NCBI GenBank assembly: GCA_024638395.1
Contig: JAHEKK010000246.1
Span: 1-5,675, forward strand
Length of the DNA: 5,675 nucleotides
Source of the DNA: Gemmatimonadota bacterium
GTDB lineage: Bacteria; Gemmatimonadota; Gemmatimonadetes; Longimicrobiales; Gaopeijiaceae
Direction of reading: 5' to 3'
In this document: positions 1-5,675 of the stretch, in pieces
Layout: the number at the start of each line of letters is the position of its first letter
Numbering within the stretch: position 1 is the stretch's first letter
The notes under the pieces: generated by a model
Told to the model about the DNA's origin: nothing
What the model saw: only the letters and a program-made list of their open reading frames with translations
Database searches by the model: none
Position numbers and translations under genes: made by a program

Positions 1-1
1 G

Positions 2-871
2 ATCCCGGAGCCCCTGCGGGACATCCTGGGCTCCTACGGGGGGTGGCTGGGATCCCAGGTCCTCGCGGACCCGGTGAGTTACGCCGGCGTGGTGTGGCAA
101 AACGGCGAGCAACTCGTGGCCGGTCTGTATGACGCCCTGGTGCCGGCCGGATCCGCCATACCCCTGCTCGCCCCTGCCCTGGGCGTCCTCATTGGCCTGG
201 CTGTCGTCCGGGGGCTTCCCGGGACCTGGCGGCTGAGCCCCATCTGCGTTCTCTATCCCCTGGGACACGCGGCGATCCTCCTCGTCTGGCCGTACCGGTC
301 GGTGCGACTCCTGGCGCCCCTCATCCCGTTTATCGTGTTGATGGCCGCCGTAGGGGCGAAATCGGCGCTGCGAGGGGCCCTGAGCCGACCTCGTCTGCGG
401 ACCGCGTTCGCGGGGGTTGTGGCCATCGCGGTCCTGCAGCTGGTGGCAGCCTCCGCCTGGACGCTCGCGACGGGAAGGCACCTGGCCGGATACGAGATCC
501 GGGCGCGAACCCTCGTACGCGCCGTGGAGGCCATCGAGGCCACCACCCCGACCGACGCCGTGATCGGCGCACCCGAGCTCTGGGCCGCCCTGCACCTCCA
601 CACCGGGCGACTGGCGGCGCCGAGTGCCCGCTTCCTGCCCCTCGCACCACCGGGTGAGTCCGGCGGCACGCCTCGCCAGCAGGTCGAACTGTGGGGACTC
701 GCCGGTATCGACCACCTTCTCGTCGAGCACGGGGGGAGGGTCCACGGCCCGGCCCTCGACGCGGTGGAGGAGCAGTGCGGGGCGGAAGCGATCCGTCTCC
801 TGGCTTCCTTCCCAGGCCCGGGCTATCTGGTTCGCCTTCAGCTGCCGGAGGACTGCTCGCCGAGGGGCTGA
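2..871 (+). CDS. C-terminal part of a multi-pass membrane protein, GT-C glycosyltransferase-like (5' partial)
   Basis: The reading frame is open from the first complete codon at base 2 to TGA at 869-871, so the gene begins before the window. A GTG at 74 lies inside the frame and need not be a start. Four hydrophobic segments are visible, at about bases 152-208, 233-292, 308-355 and 401-470. Between the second and third is a WPYRSVRLLAPLIPF stretch, which resembles the conserved Tyr/Arg-Pro-rich late helix region of lipid-linked-sugar (GT39/ArnT/PMT-like) GT-C transferases. After the last helix comes a soluble tail of about 130 residues with patterns typical of such proteins: a TPTDAVIGAPELWAALHLHTGR segment (acid, then a predicted strand, then 'TGR') and a later 'IDHLLVEHGG' strand. 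GT-C proteins transfer a sugar from a polyprenyl-phosphate donor on the outer face of the inner membrane. That role is inferred here because the catalytic N-terminal loop is missing. The downstream epimerase supports a glycan context. An unrelated polytopic protein is not excluded. Confidence 0.6.
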   Translation: MPEPLRDILGSYGGWLGSQVLADPVSYAGVVWQNGEQLVAGLYDALVPAGSAIPLLAPALGVLIGLAVVRGLPGTWRLSPICVLYPLGHAAILLVWPYRSVRLLAPLIPFIVLMAAVGAKSALRGALSRPRLRTAFAGVVAIAVLQLVAASAWTLATGRHLAGYEIRARTLVRAVEAIEATTPTDAVIGAPELWAALHLHTGRLAAPSARFLPLAPPGESGGTPRQQVELWGLAGIDHLLVEHGGRVHGPALDAVEEQCGAEAIRLLASFPGPGYLVRLQLPEDCSPRG

Positions 872-961
872 TTGGGGGAACGTCGGGGGGCGACCGATCC
901 TACGGGGCATCGCGGCAGGGTCTCCCACGCCCGGTGGTCTCGGGCCCTTCTGGACACATCC

Positions 962-2017
962 ATGAAAGCTCTCATCACGGGCGGCGCCGGATTCATCGGC
1001 TCGCACCTGGCAAGGCGTCTCGTCGCGCGCGGCGACTCCGTGGTCGTCCTCGACGACTTGTCGACGGGCGCCGTGGCCAATCTCCGTGACCTGCGCTCCT
1101 CGGGTCTTCTGGATTTCCACGTGGGATCCGTGGCTGACCGACCTCTCGTCACGGAGCTCATGGACGACTGCGAGGTCACCTTCCACCTGGCGGCCGCCGT
1201 CGGTGTGCGCCTGATCGTGGAACAGCCCGTCCACACGATCCAGACCAACGTCCACGGTACACAGGTCGTTCTGGAGGCCGCCGCGAAGAAGCGGAAGGCC
1301 GTGGTCGTGGCCTCCACGTCGGAGGTCTACGGCAAGAGCCACGACCTCCCCTTCAGAGAGACCGCAGACATCACCCTCGGATCGACTACGAACTCCAGGT
1401 GGGCCTACGCATGCTCCAAGGCACTCGACGAATGGCTGGCGCTGGCCTATTGGCGCGAACGAAAGGTACCGACGATCATCTGCCGCTTCTTCAACACCGT
1501 GGGACCGGGCCAGAGCGGGCGGTACGGCATGGTGCTGCCCAACTTCGCTCGGCAGGCCCTCGCAGGCGATCCCATCACCGTCTTCGGGAGCGGCGAGCAG
1601 AGCCGGTGCTTCGGTCACGTGTACGACACCGTCGAAGCTCTTCTCCGTTTGGTCGAGACCCCGGAAGCCGTGGGCGAAGTCGTCAACGTCGGCTCGACGG
1701 AGGAAGTCTCCATCTACGAGCTCGCGGTTCGAGTGCGCGAAGCCGCTTCCAGCAGCTCAGAGATCGCCTTCGTGTCCTATCAAGAGGCATATCAGGAAGG
1801 CTTCGAGGACATGCAGCGCCGCGTGCCGGACGTCACCAAGCTCCAAACCCTGACAGGATTCCATCCGTCGATCCCCCTCTCCACCATCGTCGGTGACGTG
1901 TTGGCGGATCAGGAAGCCCGGATGGCGGAGAGGGGCACCGTGCCGGCCGTCAGCCCCGGCCCGGCGAGGGCGCGTCCTTCGGTACGCCTGGACGCTCTTG
2001 CACGCGCGTCGGCCTGA
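962..2017 (+). CDS. NAD-dependent sugar-nucleotide epimerase/dehydratase (extended SDR family)
   Basis: The 351-residue product is a cytosolic Rossmann-fold enzyme that modifies nucleotide-activated sugars. The NAD-binding TGGAGFIGS motif is at residues 6-14 and the acidic residue ending strand 2 is Asp31 (VVVLDD). The HLAA motif is at 75-78 and the Ser/Thr of the active site lies in ASTSEVYG (117-124). The catalytic Tyr149-x3-Lys153 pair is in WAYACSK. Later blocks CRFFNTVGPGQ and FGSGEQSRCFGHVYD match the substrate-binding half of UDP-glucose 4-epimerase, UDP-glucuronate decarboxylase and related enzymes. The exact reaction cannot be chosen from sequence alone. The ATG at 962 is preferred because strand 1 (KALITGG) follows at once; the frame is open back to 872, but that stretch looks like noncoding sequence. 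No strong Shine-Dalgarno is seen. Residues 322-351 form an Ala/Pro/Arg-rich tail beyond the fold. The gene lies 90 bp after the membrane protein in the same direction, and both may serve glycan synthesis. Confidence 0.93.
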   Translation: MKALITGGAGFIGSHLARRLVARGDSVVVLDDLSTGAVANLRDLRSSGLLDFHVGSVADRPLVTELMDDCEVTFHLAAAVGVRLIVEQPVHTIQTNVHGTQVVLEAAAKKRKAVVVASTSEVYGKSHDLPFRETADITLGSTTNSRWAYACSKALDEWLALAYWRERKVPTIICRFFNTVGPGQSGRYGMVLPNFARQALAGDPITVFGSGEQSRCFGHVYDTVEALLRLVETPEAVGEVVNVGSTEEVSIYELAVRVREAASSSSEIAFVSYQEAYQEGFEDMQRRVPDVTKLQTLTGFHPSIPLSTIVGDVLADQEARMAERGTVPAVSPGPARARPSVRLDALARASA

Positions 2018-2029
2018 GGGACCCCTGCC

Positions 2030-2395
2030 CTAGCCCGGTAGCATTCTGCCCAACGGGCGGCCACCGACGACGTGCATGTGCAGGTGGTACACCTCCTGGC
2101 CACCGTCGTCGCCGCAATTCACGATCAGCCTGAACCCGTCGTCGGCCACGCCTTCCTTCCGGGCGATCTGTGCAGCGACGGTGAACATGCGGCCCAGGGC
2201 GGCCTCGTGTGAGGTCGACACCTCCCGCACCGATGGGATGGGGTCGTTGGGCACCACCAGCACGTGGGTCGGCGCTTGGGGGTTCACGTCGCGAAATGCC
2301 GTCACCAGATCGTCGGAATACACGATGTCAGCCGGGATTTCACGGCGTACGATCTTGCCGAAGATCGTGTCTTGTTCCTTGTGTTCCTGGTTCAT
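2030..2395 (-). CDS. HIT family protein, HinT-like nucleotide phosphoramidase/hydrolase
   Basis: The 121-residue protein matches the length of bacterial HinT. It opens with the family block TIFGKIVRREIPADIVYSDD (residues 10-29), then DVNPQAPTHVLVVP (36-49). Near the C-terminus it carries N93, GGQ (98-100) and the histidine triad H104-L-H106-M-H108, followed by VVGGRPLG. In this family the middle His is the nucleophile that is transiently nucleotidylated when purine nucleoside phosphoramidates or acyl-AMPs are hydrolysed. The Cys common in the N-terminal CxxIF motif is replaced by Thr10, and the usual Trp-x-Pro-Gly ending reads RMLPG, so the last loop differs from the textbook form. The start is supported by a Shine-Dalgarno GGGAGG on the minus strand (2405 down to 2400), four bases before the ATG. 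The gene is convergent with the epimerase (12 bp between stops) and divergent from oligopeptidase B. No signal peptide is present; it should act in the cytosol. HinT itself versus another HIT-branch hydrolase is not settled. Confidence 0.94.
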   Translation of the reverse strand: MNQEHKEQDTIFGKIVRREIPADIVYSDDLVTAFRDVNPQAPTHVLVVPNDPIPSVREVSTSHEAALGRMFTVAAQIARKEGVADDGFRLIVNCGDDGGQEVYHLHMHVVGGRPLGRMLPG

Positions 2396-2538
2396 CTCGC
2401 CTCCCGGGTCGGTTCCGGTCGCGGTTCTGGGTCATTGCCAAGGCGTGAGCGCATCGCCTGATTGGACTGCGTTCAAGCTGACCTGCCTCGGGAAGCCGCG
2501 CGAGGCCCCCGCTACCCCCGACCGATTTCCGGAGACCC
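2396..2538. promoter_or_regulatory. Divergent intergenic region between the HIT gene and oligopeptidase B
   Basis: This 143-bp gap separates two divergently transcribed genes, so it must hold the start signals for both unless they lie inside the neighbouring genes. Shine-Dalgarno sites are visible at each edge: GGGAGG (minus strand, 2405-2400) for the HIT gene and GGAG (2531-2534) for oligopeptidase B. Two short inverted repeats occur inside: AGGCG/CGCCT at 2441-2445 and 2455-2459, and GCCTCG/CGAGGC at 2485-2490 and 2501-2506. Such short arms are expected by chance in GC-rich DNA. I cannot point to a convincing sigma-70 type -35/-10 pair on either strand. The promoter role is inferred from gene layout only. 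Confidence 0.4.
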
Positions 2539-4602
2539 ATGCCGGCCCCACCGCCCTCGAGCCCCCCGCAGTGGCCCAGCGAACCCGAGGTTTTGACGGC
2601 CCACGCCCATTCTCGAACCGACCCCTACTATTGGATCAGGAACCGGGAGGATCCACGGGTCACCCCTCTCCTGGAGGCCGAAAACGAGTGGCTCACGCAG
2701 GTCGCCGACCGGTGGCCCGTGTCTCCAGACGAGCTCTACCGGGAGATCCGTGCCCGGATCCAGGAAGAAGACGACTCGGTTCCGTACCGGATCAAGGACT
2801 ACTGGTACCGGACCCGGTTCAAGGAGGGTGGCGAGTACCCCGTCTTCCTTCGCCGGCCCCGGGACCCCGACGCCGAGGAGGAAGTGGTCCTCGACATCAA
2901 CGAACTCGCCAGAGACAAGACCTATTGTGACGTGGCCGGCCTGTACGTGTCGGAACGGCAGGACCGCCTGGCCTATGCGGTAGACTTCCAGGGAAGGCGC
3001 CTCTACGACCTCTGTATCCGGGACCTGACCTCCGGCGACGATCTCCCCGACCGCCTGTCCGGAATCAGTGGGGCTGCCTGCTGGGCCGGTGACGATGACG
3101 TCCTCTTCTACGTCCGCCAGGACCCGGAGACCCTTCGCCCCCACCAGCTATTCCGCCACCGGCTGGGCACACCCCAGGACGAAGACGAGTTGGTCCTCGA
3201 GGAGGATGACCCTGCATTCCACCTCACGGTCTTTCGCACGAAGTCCCGGCGGTACGTCATGGCGGCCTCGTTCCAGACTCTGACGACGGAGTTCCGGGCC
3301 CTGAAGGCTGATACGCCGGGGGACGACTTCCAGTGCGTCCTGCCCCGTGAGCGGGGTCACGAGTATCAGGTCGACCATTTCGAAGACCACTTCTACATCC
3401 GCACCAACCTCCACGCCTCGAACTTCCGCCTTGTCCGCGCCCCCGTAGCAACGCCGAGCCCTGAGCACTGGGAGGAGATCCTACCCCACAGGCCGGACGT
3501 GATGCTGCAGGGCTTCGAGATCTTCAAGGACTACCTGGTCGCCGTCGAACGAAGCCAAGCACTGACCGCATTCCGGGTGATGCCATGGGACGAGGGACAG
3601 GACCACCTGGTGGAGTTCCCCGAGGAAGCCTACGCGGCCTATCGAGGGATGAATCCGGAGTTCGACTCCACCCTTTTCCGTTTCGGCTACACCAGCCTCA
3701 CCACCCCCCACTCCGTCTACGACTACGACCTCGAGACCCGCGACCGCACGCTCCTGAAACGCCGGCCGGTCCTCGGCGACTTCGACCCGGACCGGTACGT
3801 CACCCGCCGGCTCTGGGCCGTAGCCCGGGACGGAGCGAGGATCCCCATCTCGGTGGTGGCAAAGAAGGACCGCGCAGGCACACCCGGCCCCGTTCTCCTC
3901 TACGGCTACGGGGCATACGGAATCGATTCGGATCCCGTCTTCCAGATCTCCAACCTCAGCTTGCTGGACCGTGGATTCGCGTACGCAATCGCCCACGTCC
4001 GCGGTGGGGAGGAAATGGGACGAGCCTGGTACGAGGCGGGACGCATGGAATCGAAGACGAATTCCTTCCACGACTTCATCGACGCCGGTGAGTTCTTGCG
4101 GACGGAAGGGTGGGCGTCCCGCTTGTACGCGATCGGCGGAAGCGCGGGAGGGCTTCTGGTCGGCGCCGCCATGAACATGCGCCCCGACCTCTTCCATGGC
4201 GTGGTGGCCATCGTCCCCTTCGTGGACGTCGTGACGACGATGCTGGACCCCTCTATTCCGCTGACGACCGGTGAATACGATGAGTGGGGGGACCCGGCCG
4301 TCGAGACGCACTACCGGACCATGCTCTCCTATTCCCCCTACGACAACGTGGGGGCCCAGCGATACCCTCACGTCCTGGTCACGTCGGGGCTCCACGACTC
4401 CCAGGTCCAGTATTGGGAACCGACCAAATGGGTGGCGAAGCTCCGCGAGACCCGAACCGACGACGGACTCACTCTCCTGAGGACGAACCTCGAGGCCGGC
4501 CACGGCGGAGCCTCCGGCCGTTTCGAGTCCTTGAAGGAACGTGCGATTGAATACGCGTTCGTCCTCGGGGTTGAGGCCGAAGCCTCGAAGCGTGCGACCT
4601 AG
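2539..4602 (+). CDS. ptrB: Oligopeptidase B (S9A family serine peptidase)
   Basis: The 687-residue protein has the length of E. coli oligopeptidase B (protease II), a cytosolic enzyme that cuts short peptides after Arg or Lys. The N-terminal S9 hallmark DPYYW (28-32) leads to EAEN (46-49). A beta-propeller of roughly residues 75-410 gates the active site, and the alpha/beta-hydrolase domain follows. The nucleophile is Ser535 in GGSAGG, with Asp620 in GLHDSQVQYWEP and His655 in AGHGGASGRF. From memory the E. coli triad is Ser532, Asp617 and His652, so all three shift by exactly three residues. The acidic specificity residues also align: Asp463 and Asp465 (IDSDP) and Glu579 in TTGEYDEW. The second acid of that last pair is Asp581 rather than Glu. 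There is no signal peptide, only a Pro-rich first 16 residues. A GGAG (2531-2534) sits four bases before the ATG. The stop is 9 bp from the convergent squalene synthase stop. Nothing suggests damage or frameshift. Confidence 0.97.
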   Translation: MPAPPPSSPPQWPSEPEVLTAHAHSRTDPYYWIRNREDPRVTPLLEAENEWLTQVADRWPVSPDELYREIRARIQEEDDSVPYRIKDYWYRTRFKEGGEYPVFLRRPRDPDAEEEVVLDINELARDKTYCDVAGLYVSERQDRLAYAVDFQGRRLYDLCIRDLTSGDDLPDRLSGISGAACWAGDDDVLFYVRQDPETLRPHQLFRHRLGTPQDEDELVLEEDDPAFHLTVFRTKSRRYVMAASFQTLTTEFRALKADTPGDDFQCVLPRERGHEYQVDHFEDHFYIRTNLHASNFRLVRAPVATPSPEHWEEILPHRPDVMLQGFEIFKDYLVAVERSQALTAFRVMPWDEGQDHLVEFPEEAYAAYRGMNPEFDSTLFRFGYTSLTTPHSVYDYDLETRDRTLLKRRPVLGDFDPDRYVTRRLWAVARDGARIPISVVAKKDRAGTPGPVLLYGYGAYGIDSDPVFQISNLSLLDRGFAYAIAHVRGGEEMGRAWYEAGRMESKTNSFHDFIDAGEFLRTEGWASRLYAIGGSAGGLLVGAAMNMRPDLFHGVVAIVPFVDVVTTMLDPSIPLTTGEYDEWGDPAVETHYRTMLSYSPYDNVGAQRYPHVLVTSGLHDSQVQYWEPTKWVAKLRETRTDDGLTLLRTNLEAGHGGASGRFESLKERAIEYAFVLGVEAEASKRAT

Positions 4603-4611
4603 GAACCGGGC

Positions 4612-5577
4612 TCAGGCGCTCTGCAGGAGCCGCTCCGAGTACCAGCGAATCCACTGGTTGGAGACGCCGAAGGCCGAAGCGCGGCGGGTAATCGCCCGGA
4701 CGTCCCGGCGGGTGATCTTCACTTCCCCGGTGAGAACGTCCGGGTTTGCGCGGCTCAGGGCGAGGGTCCGAAGGCCGAAGAACAGCGGCAGCAAGCAGAA
4801 CAGCCGGATGCGAACGTGGTGCCTGGGGATCGCCGTCACATAGGCCTCTGCAGATTCGAAGTGGCCTTCCGCCTTGGTCACCAGGCAGTGGAGCACATGG
4901 AGCGCGGCGCTCTGCCGCCCCGGCTCAAAGAGCTCTTCCGCGCCGACGCCACGGGGAAGGAAGGCCCGGGGCACGAAGATCCAGCCTCGATCACGATCCG
5001 TGCTGAGGCCCCTGATCACGTTGACCGTTTGGAGGGCCAGGCCGAATTCCCTCCCGAGCGCCATACGCCGGTCCATCTGGCTTCTGAGGGCGGGCGAAGC
5101 GAGAGCGAACAGGTCGGTGAGGAGGTAGCCGACGCGCCCGGCCACCTCGTGCATGTAGTCATCCAGATCCTGTTCCGTTTCGAATACGGGTCCCCGGTCG
5201 ACCCAATGGGCCATCCCCAGGGTCGAATCACCGGCGTGATGGACAATCACGTTTCGGGCCTCAGGGGAGAGCTTCCTCAGTCCGGCCACGATCTGACCCA
5301 CGTGGCGAACCGCCTCCAGATCAGGGATCGGGTCACCCCCGGCCCCGACCCCCTCTTCCAGCTCCCGCAAGTCCGCCTCGTCGTGGAGGATGCGGTGCCA
5401 GAGTTCCAGAAGTCGGGTCTTGGCGCCTTTGCCCATCACCGTGTTGTCCTCCAGGTAGTCCGATACCCGGAGCACCAGATACGCGACCCGGACCTGTCGC
5501 CTGAGGTCGTTGGGCAGGAGCTCGATCCCCAACGCAAAGGTCCGGCTAGTCGCTCTGAGGAGCTGGCTCAGATCCAT
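4612..5577 (-). CDS. Squalene/phytoene synthase family protein, squalene synthase-like
   Basis: The 321-residue protein belongs to the head-to-head prenyl synthases, which join two farnesyl (or geranylgeranyl) diphosphates to squalene (or phytoene). Visible family signatures, numbered from the ATG at 5577, are SRTFALGIELLP (11-22), the first Asp-rich motif D40-Y-L-E-D44, Y141 with the VAGRVG block (145-150), and LALQTVNVIRG (180-190), followed by D194, RGW and VPRAF. The C-terminal block TLALSRANPDVLTGEVKI resembles eukaryote-type squalene synthase more than HpnC/HpnD, so farnesyl-diphosphate farnesyltransferase is the favoured reading; dehydrosqualene or phytoene synthase remains possible. 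The expected Asp opening the second motif (N-x-x-R-D-x-x-x-D) is Gly190. No C-terminal membrane anchor is evident, unlike the eukaryotic enzymes. The frame stays open to 5667, but bases 5609-5675 are an inverted copy of this gene's own interior, so that extension is rejected. No Shine-Dalgarno is seen before the chosen ATG, and the true upstream region is probably missing. Confidence 0.9.
   Translation of the reverse strand: MDLSQLLRATSRTFALGIELLPNDLRRQVRVAYLVLRVSDYLEDNTVMGKGAKTRLLELWHRILHDEADLRELEEGVGAGGDPIPDLEAVRHVGQIVAGLRKLSPEARNVIVHHAGDSTLGMAHWVDRGPVFETEQDLDDYMHEVAGRVGYLLTDLFALASPALRSQMDRRMALGREFGLALQTVNVIRGLSTDRDRGWIFVPRAFLPRGVGAEELFEPGRQSAALHVLHCLVTKAEGHFESAEAYVTAIPRHHVRIRLFCLLPLFFGLRTLALSRANPDVLTGEVKITRRDVRAITRRASAFGVSNQWIRWYSERLLQSA
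5382..5448 (-). repeat. Inverted repeat, inner arm (inside the squalene synthase gene)
   Basis: These 67 bases encode, on the minus strand, the stretch just after the first Asp-rich motif (around MGKGAKTRLLELWHRILH, residues 48-65). They are the exact reverse complement of 5609-5675, with every base pairing (position sum 11057). Because this arm reads as conserved coding sequence in the correct frame, it is taken as the original copy. Confidence 0.97.
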
Positions 5578-5608
5578 GGATGGATCGGCTTGGTCGGCGT
5601 CATGGTTC

Positions 5609-5675
5609 GACAACACGGTGATGGGCAAAGGCGCCAAGACCCGACTTCTGGAACTCTGGCACCGCATCCTCCACG
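5609..5675 (+). repeat. Inverted repeat, outer arm at the window end; probable chimeric or assembly-derived end
   Basis: This segment is a perfect inverted copy of 5382-5448 and runs to the last base of the window. The match stops abruptly at 5608 (C facing C at 5449). On the plus strand it reads the same MGKGAKTRLLELWHRILH peptide as the synthase gene on the other strand. Identity at silent positions argues against an old duplication. The arms are separated by 160 bases. The likeliest cause is a snap-back chimera from amplification or library preparation, or a fork in the assembly graph; a genuine recent inverted duplication cannot be excluded. The 31 bases at 5578-5608 are the only unique sequence upstream of the synthase ATG. 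Confidence 0.9.

Noticed and set aside
872..961. A longer epimerase starting at the TTG at 872, directly after the preceding stop.
   Set aside because: The added 30 residues have no family similarity, and the Rossmann strand 1 begins right after the ATG at 962, as is usual for this family.
2011..2035. An imperfect dyad (GGC, AGGG / CCCT, GCC) spanning the convergent stops of the epimerase and HIT genes, as a bidirectional terminator.
   Set aside because: The stem is interrupted, the core arms are only four bases and there is no T tract on either side.
2076..2930. A 284-codon plus-strand open frame crossing the HIT gene, the intergenic gap and the start of oligopeptidase B.
   Set aside because: It overlaps two well-supported genes, and its translation is low-complexity Pro/Arg/Ser-rich with no domain.
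3481..4503. A 340-codon open frame on the minus strand opposite oligopeptidase B.
   Set aside because: It is antisense to the strongly conserved catalytic domain; long antisense frames are expected opposite GC-rich genes with G/C-ending codons, and the translation shows no recognisable domain.
4571..4631. Hairpins near the convergent stops of oligopeptidase B and squalene synthase: GAGGC-CGAA-GCCTC (4573-4586) and GGCTC/GAGCC (4609-4613, 4627-4631).
   Set aside because: Neither is followed by a T tract, the first lies within coding sequence (residues E-A-E-A-S) and such short GC stems are common here; a terminator role cannot be supported.
5578..5667. A 30-residue N-terminal extension of the squalene synthase gene starting at the ATG at 5667, preceded by GGAGG.
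   Set aside because: Most of it (5609-5667) is the antisense of the gene's own interior within the perfect inverted repeat; the GGAGG touches the ATG with no spacer and is itself part of the copied segment. Family homology starts close to the ATG at 5577.
5621..5675. A plus-strand open frame at the end reading MGKGAKTRLLELWHRILH, as if a second synthase gene began here.
   Set aside because: It is the outer arm of the inverted repeat, a fragment copied from mid-gene and lacking everything before the first Asp-rich motif; not an independent gene.
1..5675. Searched for CRISPR repeats, toxin-antitoxin pairs, phage or transposon genes, tRNAs and riboswitches.
   Set aside because: No tandem or spaced repeats, no mobile-element domains, and almost no noncoding space where RNA elements could sit; none could be supported.

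Overview
The window is GC-rich throughout, densely coded, and most codons end in G or C. It looks like a metagenomic or draft-genome contig from a high-GC, probably Gram-negative bacterium. A phylum such as Gemmatimonadota would fit the flavour of the proteins, but nothing here proves it. There is no tRNA, rRNA, CRISPR array, transposase, integrase or phage gene. I see no sign of an undescribed multi-gene system.

Layout from left to right. (1) The 3' end of a multi-pass membrane protein that resembles the C-terminal part of a GT-C type glycosyltransferase (2-871, +). (2) An NAD-dependent sugar-nucleotide epimerase/dehydratase of the extended SDR family (962-2017, +). These two lie in the same direction and may be the edge of a surface-glycan or glycolipid locus. 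(3) A HIT-family nucleotide hydrolase/phosphoramidase of the HinT type (2030-2395, -), convergent with the epimerase 12 bp away. (4) A 143-bp divergent intergenic region. (5) A complete oligopeptidase B (2539-4602, +), whose catalytic triad and basic-residue specificity sites all fall at the E. coli positions plus three. (6) A squalene/phytoene synthase family gene (4612-5577, -), convergent with oligopeptidase B 9 bp away. Its sequence resembles the eukaryote-type squalene synthase, but it has Gly where the first Asp of the second Asp-rich motif is expected.

The genes do not form one pathway. The HIT protein and oligopeptidase B are cytosolic housekeeping-type enzymes, the left pair concerns sugars, and the right gene concerns C30/C40 isoprenoid synthesis (hopanoid, sterol or carotenoid precursor). 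The alternating strands give at least three or four transcription units.

The most notable structural signal is at the right end. The last 67 bases (5609-5675) are a perfect reverse complement of 5382-5448, inside the squalene synthase gene. The identity is exact, including silent codon positions, and runs off the end of the window. A chimeric or hairpin assembly end explains this better than biology. It also means the apparent upstream extension of the synthase reading frame is antisense to itself and not real.
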